DNA of 64,000 nt from Bacteroidaceae bacterium. GTDB lineage: Bacteria > Bacteroidota > Bacteroidia > Bacteroidales > Bacteroidaceae. The translations under genes and the position numbers were made by a program. The notes beneath the pieces are model-generated. The model did no database searches. It was not told where the DNA came from and saw only the letters and a list, made by a program, of their open reading frames with translations. The stretch covers positions 1-64,000 of the forward strand of contig JAKSIP010000004.1 in the NCBI GenBank assembly GCA_024398715.1, given 5' to 3'. Shown here one piece after another: positions 17,830 to 27,709 of the stretch (position 1 is the stretch's first letter; the number at the start of each line of letters is the position of its first letter).

Positions 17830-19194
17830 ATGAATATTTCATTAGAAAATGTAAGCGCCAATCAGGCACTTCTTACAATCAACCTTCAGAAAGAAGATTG
17901 GTCTGCAAATGTGGACAAGGCTATTAAGGATTACAGAAAGAAAGTTAATATGCCTGGTTTCCGTCCGGGTATGGTTCCTGTACAGCTTATCCAAAAAATG
18001 TATGGAAAAACTATAAAGGCAGAAGAAATCAATAAGATTCTTCAGGATAAGATTTATGCTTACATCAAGGACAATAAGGTTGAAATTCTTGGCGAGCCTA
18101 TGCCTAACGACACAAAAGATGCCGGTCAGGATATTGATGCTGACGAACTTACATTCAACTTTGATATTGCTCTTGCACCCCAGTTCCAGGTAGAGGTTTC
18201 CGCAAAGGACAAGGTTGACTATTACAATATAGAAGTCACAGACCAGATGGTTGACGCACAGGTCAAGTCATACGCAAGCCGTAACGGCAAATATATTGAG
18301 CCAGAGACATATGCAGACAATGATATGGTAAAAGGAACCCTTACCGAACTCGCTGCTGACGGTTCAGCTCTTGAGAACGGTATTGTTGTAAGCGGTGCTG
18401 TCCTTCTTCCTTCTTATCTCAAGAACGAAGACCAGAAGGCTCTGTTTGCAAACGTGAAGAAGGGCGATGTTGTAAAATTCAATCCTTCTGTAGCTTATCA
18501 GGACAATGCAGTTGAAATGGCATCTCTCCTTTCAAAGAAGAAAGAGGAAATTGAGGGTAATAAATCAGATTTCAATTTTGCAATTGAAGAAATCAAGCGT
18601 TTTGTTGAGGGCGAACTGAATCAGGAACTGTTTGATCAGGTATTCGAGAAGGGTACTGTCAAGTCAGAAGAGGAGTTCCGTGCTGCAGTAAAGAAGTCTA
18701 TAGCCGATTCTTATGCTCCGGACAGTGATTATAAATTCCTGCTTGACCTGCGTGACATTCTTATGAAGAAAGTAGGCAAACTTGAATTTGCAGACCAGCT
18801 TCTGAAACGCATAATGAATGAGAATAGCAAGGATGGCAAAGAAATCAGCCAGGAGGATTATGATAAGAGTATTGAACAGCTTACATGGCATCTTATTCAG
18901 GAGAAGCTTATTGCTGCCAATGATATCAAGATAGATAATGACGATGTTCTGGCTCAGGCTAAAGCTGCAACCCGTGCCCAGTTTGCACAGTACGGTATGC
19001 TGAATGTTCCCGATGATCTTCTTGACAACTATGCCAAAGAGATGATGAAGAAACGCGAGACAGTTGACAATCTGGTTCACAACGCTATCGAGAACAAACT
19101 TATTCAGGCAGTAAAGGGTCAGGTTACTCTCAAGGAAAAGAAAGTTTCCGTAGAGGATTTCAACAAGATGTTCCAGGACGCTTCTCAGGAATAA
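17830..19194 (+). CDS. tig: trigger factor
   Basis: This ribosome-associated chaperone meets nascent chains at the exit tunnel. The N-terminal ribosome-binding domain is recognised by KVNMPGFRPGMVPVQLIQ-MYG (about 38-58, the GFRxGxxP signature). The central isomerase-like region is divergent, as is usual in Bacteroidota. The rest is the long helical chaperone domain. At 454 residues it is of normal size. It starts the tig-clpP-clpX set; clpP follows after 17 bases. Confidence 0.92.
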   Translation: MNISLENVSANQALLTINLQKEDWSANVDKAIKDYRKKVNMPGFRPGMVPVQLIQKMYGKTIKAEEINKILQDKIYAYIKDNKVEILGEPMPNDTKDAGQDIDADELTFNFDIALAPQFQVEVSAKDKVDYYNIEVTDQMVDAQVKSYASRNGKYIEPETYADNDMVKGTLTELAADGSALENGIVVSGAVLLPSYLKNEDQKALFANVKKGDVVKFNPSVAYQDNAVEMASLLSKKKEEIEGNKSDFNFAIEEIKRFVEGELNQELFDQVFEKGTVKSEEEFRAAVKKSIADSYAPDSDYKFLLDLRDILMKKVGKLEFADQLLKRIMNENSKDGKEISQEDYDKSIEQLTWHLIQEKLIAANDIKIDNDDVLAQAKAATRAQFAQYGMLNVPDDLLDNYAKEMMKKRETVDNLVHNAIENKLIQAVKGQVTLKEKKVSVEDFNKMFQDASQE

Positions 19195-19211
19195 TTAATA
19201 ATTGACGGATT

Positions 19212-19874
19212 ATGGACGATTTTAGAAAGTTTGCTGTAAAACATCTGAATATGAGTTCTATGACTGTTGACAGTGTTATCAAGGCACAGTCACAGTATCT
19301 CAATCCGTATATATTGGAGGAAAGACAGCTTAATGTAACTCAGATGGATGTCTTTTCCAGACTTATGATGGACCGCATCATTTTTCTTGGAACACAGATA
19401 GATGACTATACTGCAAATACAATACAGGCTCAGTTGCTTTATCTGGATTCCGTAGATTCATCAAAAGACATTTCAATATACGTCAATTCTCCGGGCGGTT
19501 CGGTAACTGCAGGTCTTGGTATTTACGATACCATGCAGTTCATCAACAGCCAGGTGGCAACAATATGTACAGGCGTTGCAGCCAGTATGGCGGCAGTACT
19601 GCTTGTTGCCGGAGCGGAAGGTAAACGTTCTGCCCTTCCACACAGCCGTGTCATGATACATCAGCCGTTAGGTGGTGTCCAAGGCCAGGCAAGCGATATT
19701 GAAATAACGGCAAAAGAGATTCAGAAGTACAAGAAAGAACTTTATACTATCATATCAGAACATTCCCATACTCCGTTTGAAAAGGTTTGGCAGGATTCTG
19801 ACCGTGATTATTGGATGACGGCTCAGGAAGCTCTTGAATATGGTATGATTGATAAAGTGCTAAAGAAAAAATAA
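19212..19874 (+). CDS. clpP: ATP-dependent Clp protease proteolytic subunit
   Basis: ClpP forms the tetradecameric protease chamber that works with ClpX. The catalytic triad is visible: Ser125 in GVAASMAAV, His150 in MIHQPLGG and Asp199 in DRDYWM, with the same spacing as in E. coli. The 220 residues include about 28 extra at the N-terminus, a propeptide-like extension. clpX begins nine bases downstream. Confidence 0.95.
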   Translation: MDDFRKFAVKHLNMSSMTVDSVIKAQSQYLNPYILEERQLNVTQMDVFSRLMMDRIIFLGTQIDDYTANTIQAQLLYLDSVDSSKDISIYVNSPGGSVTAGLGIYDTMQFINSQVATICTGVAASMAAVLLVAGAEGKRSALPHSRVMIHQPLGGVQGQASDIEITAKEIQKYKKELYTIISEHSHTPFEKVWQDSDRDYWMTAQEALEYGMIDKVLKKK

Positions 19875-19882
19875 TTCAGGTT

Positions 19883-21127
19883 TTGGCAACTACTACTAAA
19901 CAGAAAAAGTGCAGTTTCTGCGGACGCTGTGAAAACGAGGTTCCAATGTTGCTTACAGGCCTCAATGCGTACATATGCCCCGATTGTGTTGAACAAGCGG
20001 GGTATCTTGTAGATGAACTGCTTAAAGGAAAAGGCAGAAAAGACAAACCGTCCGACAAGCAACTGGATCTGGCAACATTGCCCAAACCAATGGACATAAA
20101 ACGCAATCTTGACGATTATGTCATTGGTCAGGAGGCGGCCAAACGTTATCTTTCCGTTGCTGTGTACAATCATTACAAAAGATTGCTTCAGGACAAGAAA
20201 GACAGATTGAATGTTGAGATTGAAAAGAGCAACATCATTCTTGTAGGTCCTACCGGTACTGGCAAGACTTTGCTGGCAAAAACCATTTCAAGGTTCCTTA
20301 ATGTTCCTTTTACAATAGTCGATGCCACAGTACTCACTGAGGCGGGTTATGTTGGAGAAGATATCGAAAGCATACTTACCCGTCTGCTTCAGGTTGCTGA
20401 TTACAATGTTGAACAGGCCGAAAAGGGTATTGTGTTCATTGATGAGATTGATAAGATTGCCCGTAAAGGCGATAATCCGTCAATAACCCGCGATGTAAGT
20501 GGCGAAGGAGTCCAGCAGGGTCTTCTCAAGCTTCTTGAAGGTTCTATTGTAAATGTCCCGCCGCAGGGAGGACGCAAGCATCCCGAGCAGAAACTTATTC
20601 CTGTTGATACAAAGAATATACTTTTTATATGCGGTGGCGCTTTTGACGGTATAGAACGAAAGATTGCGCAGAGACTCAATACGCAGATTGTAGGTTTTGA
20701 TGCAGAGAACAAACGTACTGTAATTGACAAGGAAAACCTTATGCGGTATGTTTCTCCGCAAGACCTCAAATCTTTTGGTCTTATCCCTGAAATAATCGGG
20801 CGTTTGCCTATTGTTACCCATCTTGAACCGTTGGACCGTGATGCATTGAGGTCTGTACTTACAGAACCCAAGAATTCATTGGTCAAACAATATGTGGCTT
20901 TGCTTAAGATGGATGGGATAGATCTGGTTTTTGAACCGGACGTTCTGGACTTTATTGTTGACAAGGCTATTGAATTCAAATTGGGAGCAAGAGGCTTGAG
21001 GTCTATTGTAGAGACAATTATGATGGAGAAAATGTATGAACTGCCATCGTCAGGAGTAAAGACATATACAGTCTCTGTTGAATGGGCTAAAGAACAGTTG
21101 GACAAGATTTCGAGTAAAAAATTGTGA
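19883..21127 (+). CDS. clpX: ATP-dependent Clp protease ATP-binding subunit ClpX (TTG start)
   Basis: ClpX is the AAA+ unfoldase partner of ClpP. The N-terminal zinc-binding domain (Cys10, Cys13 and CPDC near 35) leads into Walker A GPTGTGKT (near 115), Walker B VFIDEIDKI and GGAFDGIE. No ATG lies upstream of the zinc-binding cysteines in this frame, so translation must start at a non-ATG codon. TTG at 19883, nine bases after the clpP stop, gives MATTTKQKKCSFCG, an N-terminus of family type. The length is 414 residues. Confidence 0.93.
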   Translation: MATTTKQKKCSFCGRCENEVPMLLTGLNAYICPDCVEQAGYLVDELLKGKGRKDKPSDKQLDLATLPKPMDIKRNLDDYVIGQEAAKRYLSVAVYNHYKRLLQDKKDRLNVEIEKSNIILVGPTGTGKTLLAKTISRFLNVPFTIVDATVLTEAGYVGEDIESILTRLLQVADYNVEQAEKGIVFIDEIDKIARKGDNPSITRDVSGEGVQQGLLKLLEGSIVNVPPQGGRKHPEQKLIPVDTKNILFICGGAFDGIERKIAQRLNTQIVGFDAENKRTVIDKENLMRYVSPQDLKSFGLIPEIIGRLPIVTHLEPLDRDALRSVLTEPKNSLVKQYVALLKMDGIDLVFEPDVLDFIVDKAIEFKLGARGLRSIVETIMMEKMYELPSSGVKTYTVSVEWAKEQLDKISSKKL

Positions 21128-21143
21128 AAATTGTGTTTTTTTA

Positions 21144-21174
21144 TTTGTAACTATTATTCTTGTTGTTAACTTTG
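21144..21174 (+). promoter_or_regulatory. recQ: promoter of recQ
   Basis: TTTG (21144-21147) and TAACTTTG (21167-21174) are separated by exactly 19 bp, 32 bp before the recQ ATG. This gives recQ its own start within the clp gene set and argues against the longer reading frame from 21078. Confidence 0.75.
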
Positions 21175-21206
21175 TTTCTTATTCCAAGAAGATAAAATGT
21201 GTTTTT

Positions 21207-23387
21207 ATGCAAGTTGCAAATATTAATTTGACGGAATTTCTCAAGGTCCATTTCGGATTTGATACCTTTAAGGGTGATCAGGAGGCCATTATCAGAAACC
21301 TTTTGGCAGGGAATGATACGTTTGTCCTTATGCCTACAGGCGGCGGTAAGTCTTTATGCTACCAGTTGCCGGCTTTGCTTATGGAAGGAACGGCAATTGT
21401 TATCTCCCCTCTGATTGCGCTTATGAAGAATCAGGTAGATGCCCTACGCCATTTCGGAGACGATGACAGCGAGGCGCATTTCTTGAATTCCTCTCTTTCA
21501 AAAGTGGCGGTGGAACAGGTTAAAGCTGATATTTTATGCGGAAAGACCAAACTGCTTTATGTAGCTCCGGAATCTCTTACCAAAGAAGAGAATGTTGAGT
21601 TTCTAAAGAAGATCAGAATATCCTTTTATGCAATAGACGAGGCCCATTGCATTTCTGAATGGGGCCACGATTTCAGACCTGAATACCGTAATATCCGTCC
21701 AATAATAAACACATTGGGAAAAGCTCCCGTAATAGCTCTTACAGCAACTGCAACAACCAAGGTCCGCGATGATATCAAGAAGAATCTAGGAATACAGAAT
21801 GCGGTTGATTTCCGTTCTTCCTTCAACCGTCCGAACCTTTACTACGAGGTTCGCCCGAAAAATAAGGATGTTGACAAGGAAATAATACGCTACATAAAGG
21901 CCAACAGCGGAAAAAGCGGAATAGTATATTGTCTGTCAAGGAAGAAAGTGGAAGAATTTGCAGCAATCCTGCAGGCAAATGACATCCCCGCCGCAGCATA
22001 CCATGCAGGTATGGATGCTGCAGCGCGTTCGCAGACCCAGGATGATTTCCTTATGGAAAAAATCGATGTTATTGTTGCTACAATAGCATTCGGAATGGGT
22101 ATTGACAAACCGGACGTAAGATATGTGATACACTATGACGTGCCAAAGAGTCTTGAGGGTTATTACCAGGAGACAGGACGTGCCGGCCGTGACGGAGGAG
22201 AAGGACATTGTCTGGCTTTCTATAACAGCAAGGACATACAGAAACTTGAAAAATTCCTTGAAGGCAAGCCGTTGGCTGAACAGGATATAGGCAAACAGCT
22301 TTTGCAGGAGACATCGGCTTATTGTGAATCCTCGGTGTGCCGTAGAAAACTTCTGCTCCATTATTTTGGAGAGAGTTACGAGGAAGATAACTGCGGAAAC
22401 TGCGACAATTGCCTTGCTCCGCACAAGCATGTGGAGGCTCAGGAACTCCTTGAACTTGTTATTGAAACAGTTCTTGCCGTAAAGGAAGGGTTCAAGAGCG
22501 AATATATTGTTGATGTGCTCATGGGTAAGGAGACCCAACTTATCCAGGACCATATGCACGATGATCTGGATCAGTTCGGAGCAGGTTCTGACGAAGAAGA
22601 AAAGACGTGGGTGGCTGTAATCCGCCAGGCACTCATTGCGGGCTATCTTGAAAAGGATGTAGAGAATTACGGCCTGCTGAAAGTTACCAAAGAAGGGCAT
22701 GATTTCCTGAAAGAGCCGCGCTCTTTCATGATTGTGAAAGATCAGGACTTTGACGAGGAAGAGGATACGCCTATGCATGGCGGCGGTACGTTTGCCGTTG
22801 ATCCTGCACTGTTCTCAATGCTTAAGGATCTCAGAAAGAAAATCTCCAAGAGCCTTAACCTTCCGCCGTACATCATATTCCAGGATCCGTCTTTGGAAGC
22901 AATGGCTACAACATACCCCATCACCCTGGATGAACTCAAGAACATTACGGGTGTTGGAGAAGGAAAGGCAAAACGTTACGGAGAGGAGTTTATCCAACTG
23001 ATCAAGCGCCATGTAGATGAGAACGAGATTGAACGTCCGGAAGACATGCGCGTAAGAACGGTTGCAAACAAATCCAAATTGAAGATAGATATTATCCAGG
23101 CGGTTGACCGCAAGGTTTCTTTGGACGATATTGCTTTCTCAAAGGGTATTGAGTTTGACGAACTTCTTACTGAAATGGAAGCTATTGTGTTCTCCGGAAC
23201 AAAACTGAATATCAATTATTTCATCAATGAAACGATTGATGAAGATAAGGTTGCCGATATTTATGACTATTTCAAGGAATCCGATTCGGAGTCTCTTGAA
23301 GATGCATACGAGGAACTCGGTGATGATTATTCAGAAGAGGAAATACGTCTGGTCCGTATTAAATTTATATCGGAACTAGCTAATTGA
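21207..23387 (+). CDS. recQ: ATP-dependent DNA helicase RecQ
   Basis: This 3'-5' DNA helicase acts in recombination and replication repair. It has Walker A TGGGKSLCYQ, the DEAH box IDEAHCISEWGHDFRPEY, motif VI QETGRAGRDG, and a zinc-binding region (CESSVCRR...CGNCDNC) leading into the RQC winged helix. An HRDC domain follows (about 585-660), then an acidic, helical C-terminal extension rich in Asp/Glu. With the ATG at 21207 it has 726 residues, typical for Bacteroidales RecQ. The start is supported by the promoter just upstream. Confidence 0.93.
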   Translation: MQVANINLTEFLKVHFGFDTFKGDQEAIIRNLLAGNDTFVLMPTGGGKSLCYQLPALLMEGTAIVISPLIALMKNQVDALRHFGDDDSEAHFLNSSLSKVAVEQVKADILCGKTKLLYVAPESLTKEENVEFLKKIRISFYAIDEAHCISEWGHDFRPEYRNIRPIINTLGKAPVIALTATATTKVRDDIKKNLGIQNAVDFRSSFNRPNLYYEVRPKNKDVDKEIIRYIKANSGKSGIVYCLSRKKVEEFAAILQANDIPAAAYHAGMDAAARSQTQDDFLMEKIDVIVATIAFGMGIDKPDVRYVIHYDVPKSLEGYYQETGRAGRDGGEGHCLAFYNSKDIQKLEKFLEGKPLAEQDIGKQLLQETSAYCESSVCRRKLLLHYFGESYEEDNCGNCDNCLAPHKHVEAQELLELVIETVLAVKEGFKSEYIVDVLMGKETQLIQDHMHDDLDQFGAGSDEEEKTWVAVIRQALIAGYLEKDVENYGLLKVTKEGHDFLKEPRSFMIVKDQDFDEEEDTPMHGGGTFAVDPALFSMLKDLRKKISKSLNLPPYIIFQDPSLEAMATTYPITLDELKNITGVGEGKAKRYGEEFIQLIKRHVDENEIERPEDMRVRTVANKSKLKIDIIQAVDRKVSLDDIAFSKGIEFDELLTEMEAIVFSGTKLNINYFINETIDEDKVADIYDYFKESDSESLEDAYEELGDDYSEEEIRLVRIKFISELAN

Positions 23388-23408
23388 TAAAGAATTAAAA
23401 TTATTGAT

Positions 23409-24890
23409 ATGTCATCATTTGTACAAGACAGAGTTGTAATGGACGGCGTAACTTTCGACGACGTTCTGCTTATTCCATCGTATTCCGAAGTTCTTCCTTA
23501 TCAGGTGGCTTTGGGAACAAAGTTTTCACGTAACATTTCTTTGAACATACCGTTTGTAACAGCCGCAATGGATACTGTTACGGAGTCACGTATGGCAATT
23601 GCCATTGCCCGTGAGGGTGGTATCGGTGTTATTCATAAGAATATGAGTATTGTTGAGCAAGCCCGTCAGGTTGCCATTGTCAAGCGTGCGGAAAACGGTA
23701 TGATATATGACCCTATCACCATCAAACGCGATGCCACTGTCGGTCAGGCTCTTGCACTTATGTCTGAATACCATATAGGTGGAATACCTGTTATTGAAAA
23801 TGACGGCAAACTGTGCGGTATCGTTACCAACCGCGATTTGCGTTTCCAGCGTGATGCTACCGAAAAGATTGAGAACGTGATGACAAAAGAGAATCTTGTT
23901 ACAACATATCAGCAGGTTGATATGGAGAAGGCAGCGCAGATTCTTCAGGAGCACAAGATTGAAAAACTCCCGGTTATTGACAATAACGGCAAGCTTATAG
24001 GCCTTATCACATATAAGGATATTACAAAGGCCAAGAACAAACCTATGGCCTGCAAGGACAGTAAGGGCCGTTTGCGTGTTGCCGGTGGTGTTGGAGTTAC
24101 AAACGATACTCTTGACCGTATGTCAGCTCTTGTGGATGCCGGTGTGGATGCCATCATTATTGATACTGCGCATGGTCATACAAAATCTGTCATTGATAAA
24201 CTCAAAGTTGCCAAACAGGCATTCCCCAATATTGACATTGTTGTAGGTAACATAGCAACAGGTGCGGCAGCAAAGGCTCTGGTTGATGCCGGTGCCGATG
24301 CCGTAAAAGTTGGTATGGGTCCCGGTTCAATATGTACAACACGCGTTGTTGCAGGTATCGGTGTACCTCAGATTTCTGCAATTTACGATGTGGCCAGCGC
24401 TATTCAGGGCTCAGGTGTTCCATTGATTGCCGATGGCGGAATACGTTATTCCGGCGATGTTGTAAAAGCTCTTGCTGCCGGTGGTACAAGTGTGATGATT
24501 GGTTCTCTTGTAGCGGGAACTGAAGAATCACCGGGCGATACGATACTGTTTAACGGACGTAAGTTCAAGGCATACCGCGGTATGGGCTCTCTTGAAGCAA
24601 TGGAAGCCGGCTCAAAAGACCGTTATTTCCAATCAGGTACAACCGATGTAAAGAAACTTGTACCGGAGGGTATTGCAGGCCGTGTTCCTTATAAAGGATC
24701 TCTGTACGAGGTTGTATATCAGCTTGTAGGCGGTTTGCGCTCCGGTATGGGATATTGTGGAGCGCCTGATATTGAAGCTCTGCACAATGCCAAATTTGTA
24801 CGCATTACCAATGCGGGTGTTACGGAAAGCCATCCTCACGATATTACAATTACAAGCGAGGCTCCCAATTATACCCGTTCCGGTTTTTAA
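23409..24890 (+). CDS. guaB: inosine-5'-monophosphate dehydrogenase
   Basis: GuaB oxidises IMP to XMP with NAD+, the committed step of GMP synthesis. The barrel contains the catalytic-cysteine loop [10 protein letters not shown] (near 300-310) and the flap segment around [16 protein letters not shown]-domain pair is inserted at about 95-210. At 493 residues it is of normal length. It lies 21 bases after recQ; the two isomerase genes follow. Together with PurH in this window it covers part of purine synthesis, though the genes are far apart. Confidence 0.95.
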   Translation: MSSFVQDRVVMDGVTFDDVLLIPSYSEVLPYQVALGTKFSRNISLNIPFVTAAMDTVTESRMAIAIAREGGIGVIHKNMSIVEQARQVAIVKRAENGMIYDPITIKRDATVGQALALMSEYHIGGIPVIENDGKLCGIVTNRDLRFQRDATEKIENVMTKENLVTTYQQVDMEKAAQILQEHKIEKLPVIDNNGKLIGLITYKDITKAKNKPMACKDSKGRLRVAGGVGVTNDTLDRMSALVDAGVDAIIIDTAHGHTKSVIDKLKVAKQAFPNIDIVVGNIATGAAAKALVDAGADAVKVGMGPGSICTTRVVAGIGVPQISAIYDVASAIQGSGVPLIADGGIRYSGDVVKALAAGGTSVMIGSLVAGTEESPGDTILFNGRKFKAYRGMGSLEAMEAGSKDRYFQSGTTDVKKLVPEGIAGRVPYKGSLYEVVYQLVGGLRSGMGYCGAPDIEALHNAKFVRITNAGVTESHPHDITITSEAPNYTRSGF

Positions 24891-24908
24891 CCCAGATTAT
24901 TGATGTAA

Positions 24909-26336
24909 ATGAAAAGATATCTGTTTTCTTTTATTGCCTGTTTGTCCGTTTGTACACTCTTTGCCGTTCAAAAACCGGAAAGTGTCCTGTTGAAAATGGA
25001 TGGTGCTGAATTTTCAAATAGGGATTTTGAAGATTTCTGCATATCCAATAACTTGACTGTTGATTCCACATGCGGCAAAAAGAAACTGTATGAATACGTT
25101 TCCTCTTTTGAGAAGCTCAAACTCAAGGTAAGAGAAGCAGAAGAGAACGGATTGGATTCCGATACTGCTTTTGCAAAGGAATTCTCTTCTTACAGGAGCA
25201 AGGAAGCAGCCCCTTATCTGACAGATTCCGCCTACTATGACAGAATGGCCCATTCAATGTTCCAGGAGGCGGTTGATCAGGCTGGAGTTGACGGATATGC
25301 TGAAATAGCAATAATAATGCTGTCTCCTGAAAGCAGATCTGACAAGGATTTGAAAAGAAACGAATTTTTTGCAGACTCTGTCCATGCGGCTCTGAAAAAT
25401 GGTGCGAATTTTGCCGACTATGCAAGACGCCTGTCATCCGATGCCACCAGAGAGAAAGGAGGTTACTACGGAAGAGTGCAGCGCTCCGATTTCCAGGACA
25501 AGATAGTTTCAGACATTATTTTTGCCTTGGATGAGTCAGAACTTTCTGAACCTATTCCCCTGTATGGTGGAAGTTTTCTGATTGTCTATTGTATAACCAG
25601 AGTACGTTTTGACTCTTTTGAGAAGCATGCCCCGTCAATATACAGCTTTATGGAGCAGAACGGGTATCGCGAGAAAGCAATTGAGGAAAAAGGCAAAAAC
25701 CTGATTAGGGAAAACGGTTGGAGCAATCTGACTCCACAACAGGCAATTGCAAGGGAGGATTCTCTTCTTGAGGACAAATACCCCGATTTCAGAAGACTGG
25801 TGTCAGTTTACTATGACGGATTGCTGATGTATAAAATTTCCCAGCAGGAACTTTGGGACAAGATACGGACAGATACGGTTGGTCTGGTCGGATATTTTGA
25901 CAAGCATATAAAAGACTATGAATATCCCGAGCCCGCTTTTCAGGGCTTCCTGATAAAATGCCAGGACGCCCAGCAGTTTGACAGTATCTGTAACTGTTTG
26001 GATCTGTGCAGAACGCAGTTGGATCTCAAGAAACTGATACTTGCCAATAATCTGATCAGTACTGAATGCCAGATTATTGAAGGACCTTTTGTTAAAGGTA
26101 AGAATGCTCATGTGGACAATCTGGTTTACGGCAGTCCTGAAGCAAAACCGGAAAAGAGATATCCTTATATCAATGTCTATGGTAAAATGAGCAGATATCC
26201 GCAGTATTACGAGGTTAAGCAACAGGTGTTCATCGACTACCAGAACTATCTTGAGAACAAATGGGTTAAGGAACTCAAATCCAGATATCACTCCAAGATT
26301 GTAAAAAAATCCCTTAAAGCATTTCTTTGCCGGTAA
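24909..26336 (+). CDS. periplasmic parvulin-type peptidyl-prolyl isomerase (paralogue 1)
   Basis: A signal peptide (1-19, ending LFA) is followed by a helical chaperone-like region. A PpiC/parvulin domain around 130-235 is shown by FADYARRLSSDAT-EKGGYYG-V and SEPIPLYGGSFLIV. The C-terminal half has no further clear rotamase repeat. The 475-residue protein is probably a SurA-like folding factor for outer-membrane proteins. It forms a pair with the next gene, six bases downstream, upstream of ostA. Confidence 0.78.
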   Translation: MKRYLFSFIACLSVCTLFAVQKPESVLLKMDGAEFSNRDFEDFCISNNLTVDSTCGKKKLYEYVSSFEKLKLKVREAEENGLDSDTAFAKEFSSYRSKEAAPYLTDSAYYDRMAHSMFQEAVDQAGVDGYAEIAIIMLSPESRSDKDLKRNEFFADSVHAALKNGANFADYARRLSSDATREKGGYYGRVQRSDFQDKIVSDIIFALDESELSEPIPLYGGSFLIVYCITRVRFDSFEKHAPSIYSFMEQNGYREKAIEEKGKNLIRENGWSNLTPQQAIAREDSLLEDKYPDFRRLVSVYYDGLLMYKISQQELWDKIRTDTVGLVGYFDKHIKDYEYPEPAFQGFLIKCQDAQQFDSICNCLDLCRTQLDLKKLILANNLISTECQIIEGPFVKGKNAHVDNLVYGSPEAKPEKRYPYINVYGKMSRYPQYYEVKQQVFIDYQNYLENKWVKELKSRYHSKIVKKSLKAFLCR

Positions 26337-26342
26337 TATGCT

Positions 26343-27704
26343 ATGAGACTACGGACAGGTATATATATCGCTTTTCTGTTTTGCGCCATTGGTTTGTCCG
26401 CTCAGGACAATGTCATTGATCAGGTTGTTTGGGTTGTAGGAGACGAGGCTATATACAAGTCCGATGTAGAAAACGCCCGTCTTGATGCCGCAAGAAGCGG
26501 TATGTCTTTCGATGGAGATCCCTATTGTATTATCCCGGAAGAATTGGCTCTCAACAAGCTTTTCCTGAATCAGGCTGTTATTGACAGTATCGAGACAAAC
26601 GATATGGAGATTGCCCAGCAGATAGATGCCCGTTTTGCATATTATGTTGAGCAGATGGGTAGCATGGAGCGTGTGGAACAGGCTTTTGAAACTACGGAGA
26701 AGGAACTGCGCGCAGAGTGGTATCAGCCTGTAAAGGACCAGATCATTATTCAGAAAATGCGTGACAAACTGGTTGAGCATGTGAAAGTTACTCCGGCGGA
26801 GGTCCGCAGATTCTGTAAGGACATACCCAAGGACAGTATTCCGTTTGTCCCGACTCAGGTAGAGGTACAGATTATTACTCAGGAACCTAAAATCCCGCAG
26901 ATAGAAATTGACCAGATAAAAGAGCAGTTAAGAGACTTTACTGAGCGTGTCCAGACCGGCAGGGCTCTGTTCTCAACATTGGCTCACCTCTATTCGGAAG
27001 ACCCCGGAACAGCGGCACAGGGTGGGGAGACCGGCTTTTTTGGCCGTGGCGAAATGGTCCCGGAATTTTCTCAGGTGGCATTTTCCCTTACAGATCCCAC
27101 CAAGGTGTCCAAGATTGTGGAAAGCGAATACGGATTCCATATAATCCAGCTTATTGAAAAACGTGGAGATAAGATAAATGTACGTCATATCCTTAGAAAA
27201 CCGCAGGTTGACGATGCCGATATTGACTCATGCCTTCTGAGACTTGATTCTATTGCTGACGCAATACGCAAGGGAGAATTCTCTTTTGAAACCGGAGCCC
27301 AATACATATCTTACGATAAGGATACAAGAAACAACAAAGGTCTTATGAGTTACAGGCAGTATGCGAATGCACCTGCCAATTCAAGATTTGAAATGCAGCA
27401 GTTACCTTATGAGATAGCCCGTCAGGTGCAGAGACTGAAAATAGGAGAGATATCAGATCCTTTTACCATGACCAGCAACAGCGGGAAAGTGATATGCGCT
27501 ATTGTCAAGCTCAAGAACAGGATAGATGGTCATACTGCCAATGTGTCTGAGGATTATCAGATTCTGAAGAATCTTGTCCTTGCTGCCAAACAGGAAAAGA
27601 CCATATCGGAGTGGATTAAAGAACAGCAGAAATCCATATACATACATATCAGTCCGGGTTGGAACAATTGCGAATTCAAATATCCCGGTTGGGTTGTCAG
27701 ATAA
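26343..27704 (+). CDS. SurA-like peptidyl-prolyl isomerase (paralogue 2)
   Basis: The 453-residue secreted protein has a signal peptide ending SAQ near residue 20 and a SurA N-terminal domain (DQVVWVVGDEAIYKSDVE). A first rotamase domain is centred on LYSEDPGTAAQGGETGFFG (about 215-235), and a second begins at INVRHILRKP (about 278). SurA escorts beta-barrel proteins to the BAM machinery. The following OstA-like gene, which acts in lipopolysaccharide export or assembly, fits an outer-membrane biogenesis operon. Confidence 0.85.
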   Translation: MRLRTGIYIAFLFCAIGLSAQDNVIDQVVWVVGDEAIYKSDVENARLDAARSGMSFDGDPYCIIPEELALNKLFLNQAVIDSIETNDMEIAQQIDARFAYYVEQMGSMERVEQAFETTEKELRAEWYQPVKDQIIIQKMRDKLVEHVKVTPAEVRRFCKDIPKDSIPFVPTQVEVQIITQEPKIPQIEIDQIKEQLRDFTERVQTGRALFSTLAHLYSEDPGTAAQGGETGFFGRGEMVPEFSQVAFSLTDPTKVSKIVESEYGFHIIQLIEKRGDKINVRHILRKPQVDDADIDSCLLRLDSIADAIRKGEFSFETGAQYISYDKDTRNNKGLMSYRQYANAPANSRFEMQQLPYEIARQVQRLKIGEISDPFTMTSNSGKVICAIVKLKNRIDGHTANVSEDYQILKNLVLAAKQEKTISEWIKEQQKSIYIHISPGWNNCEFKYPGWVVR

Positions 27705-27709
27705 AAGTT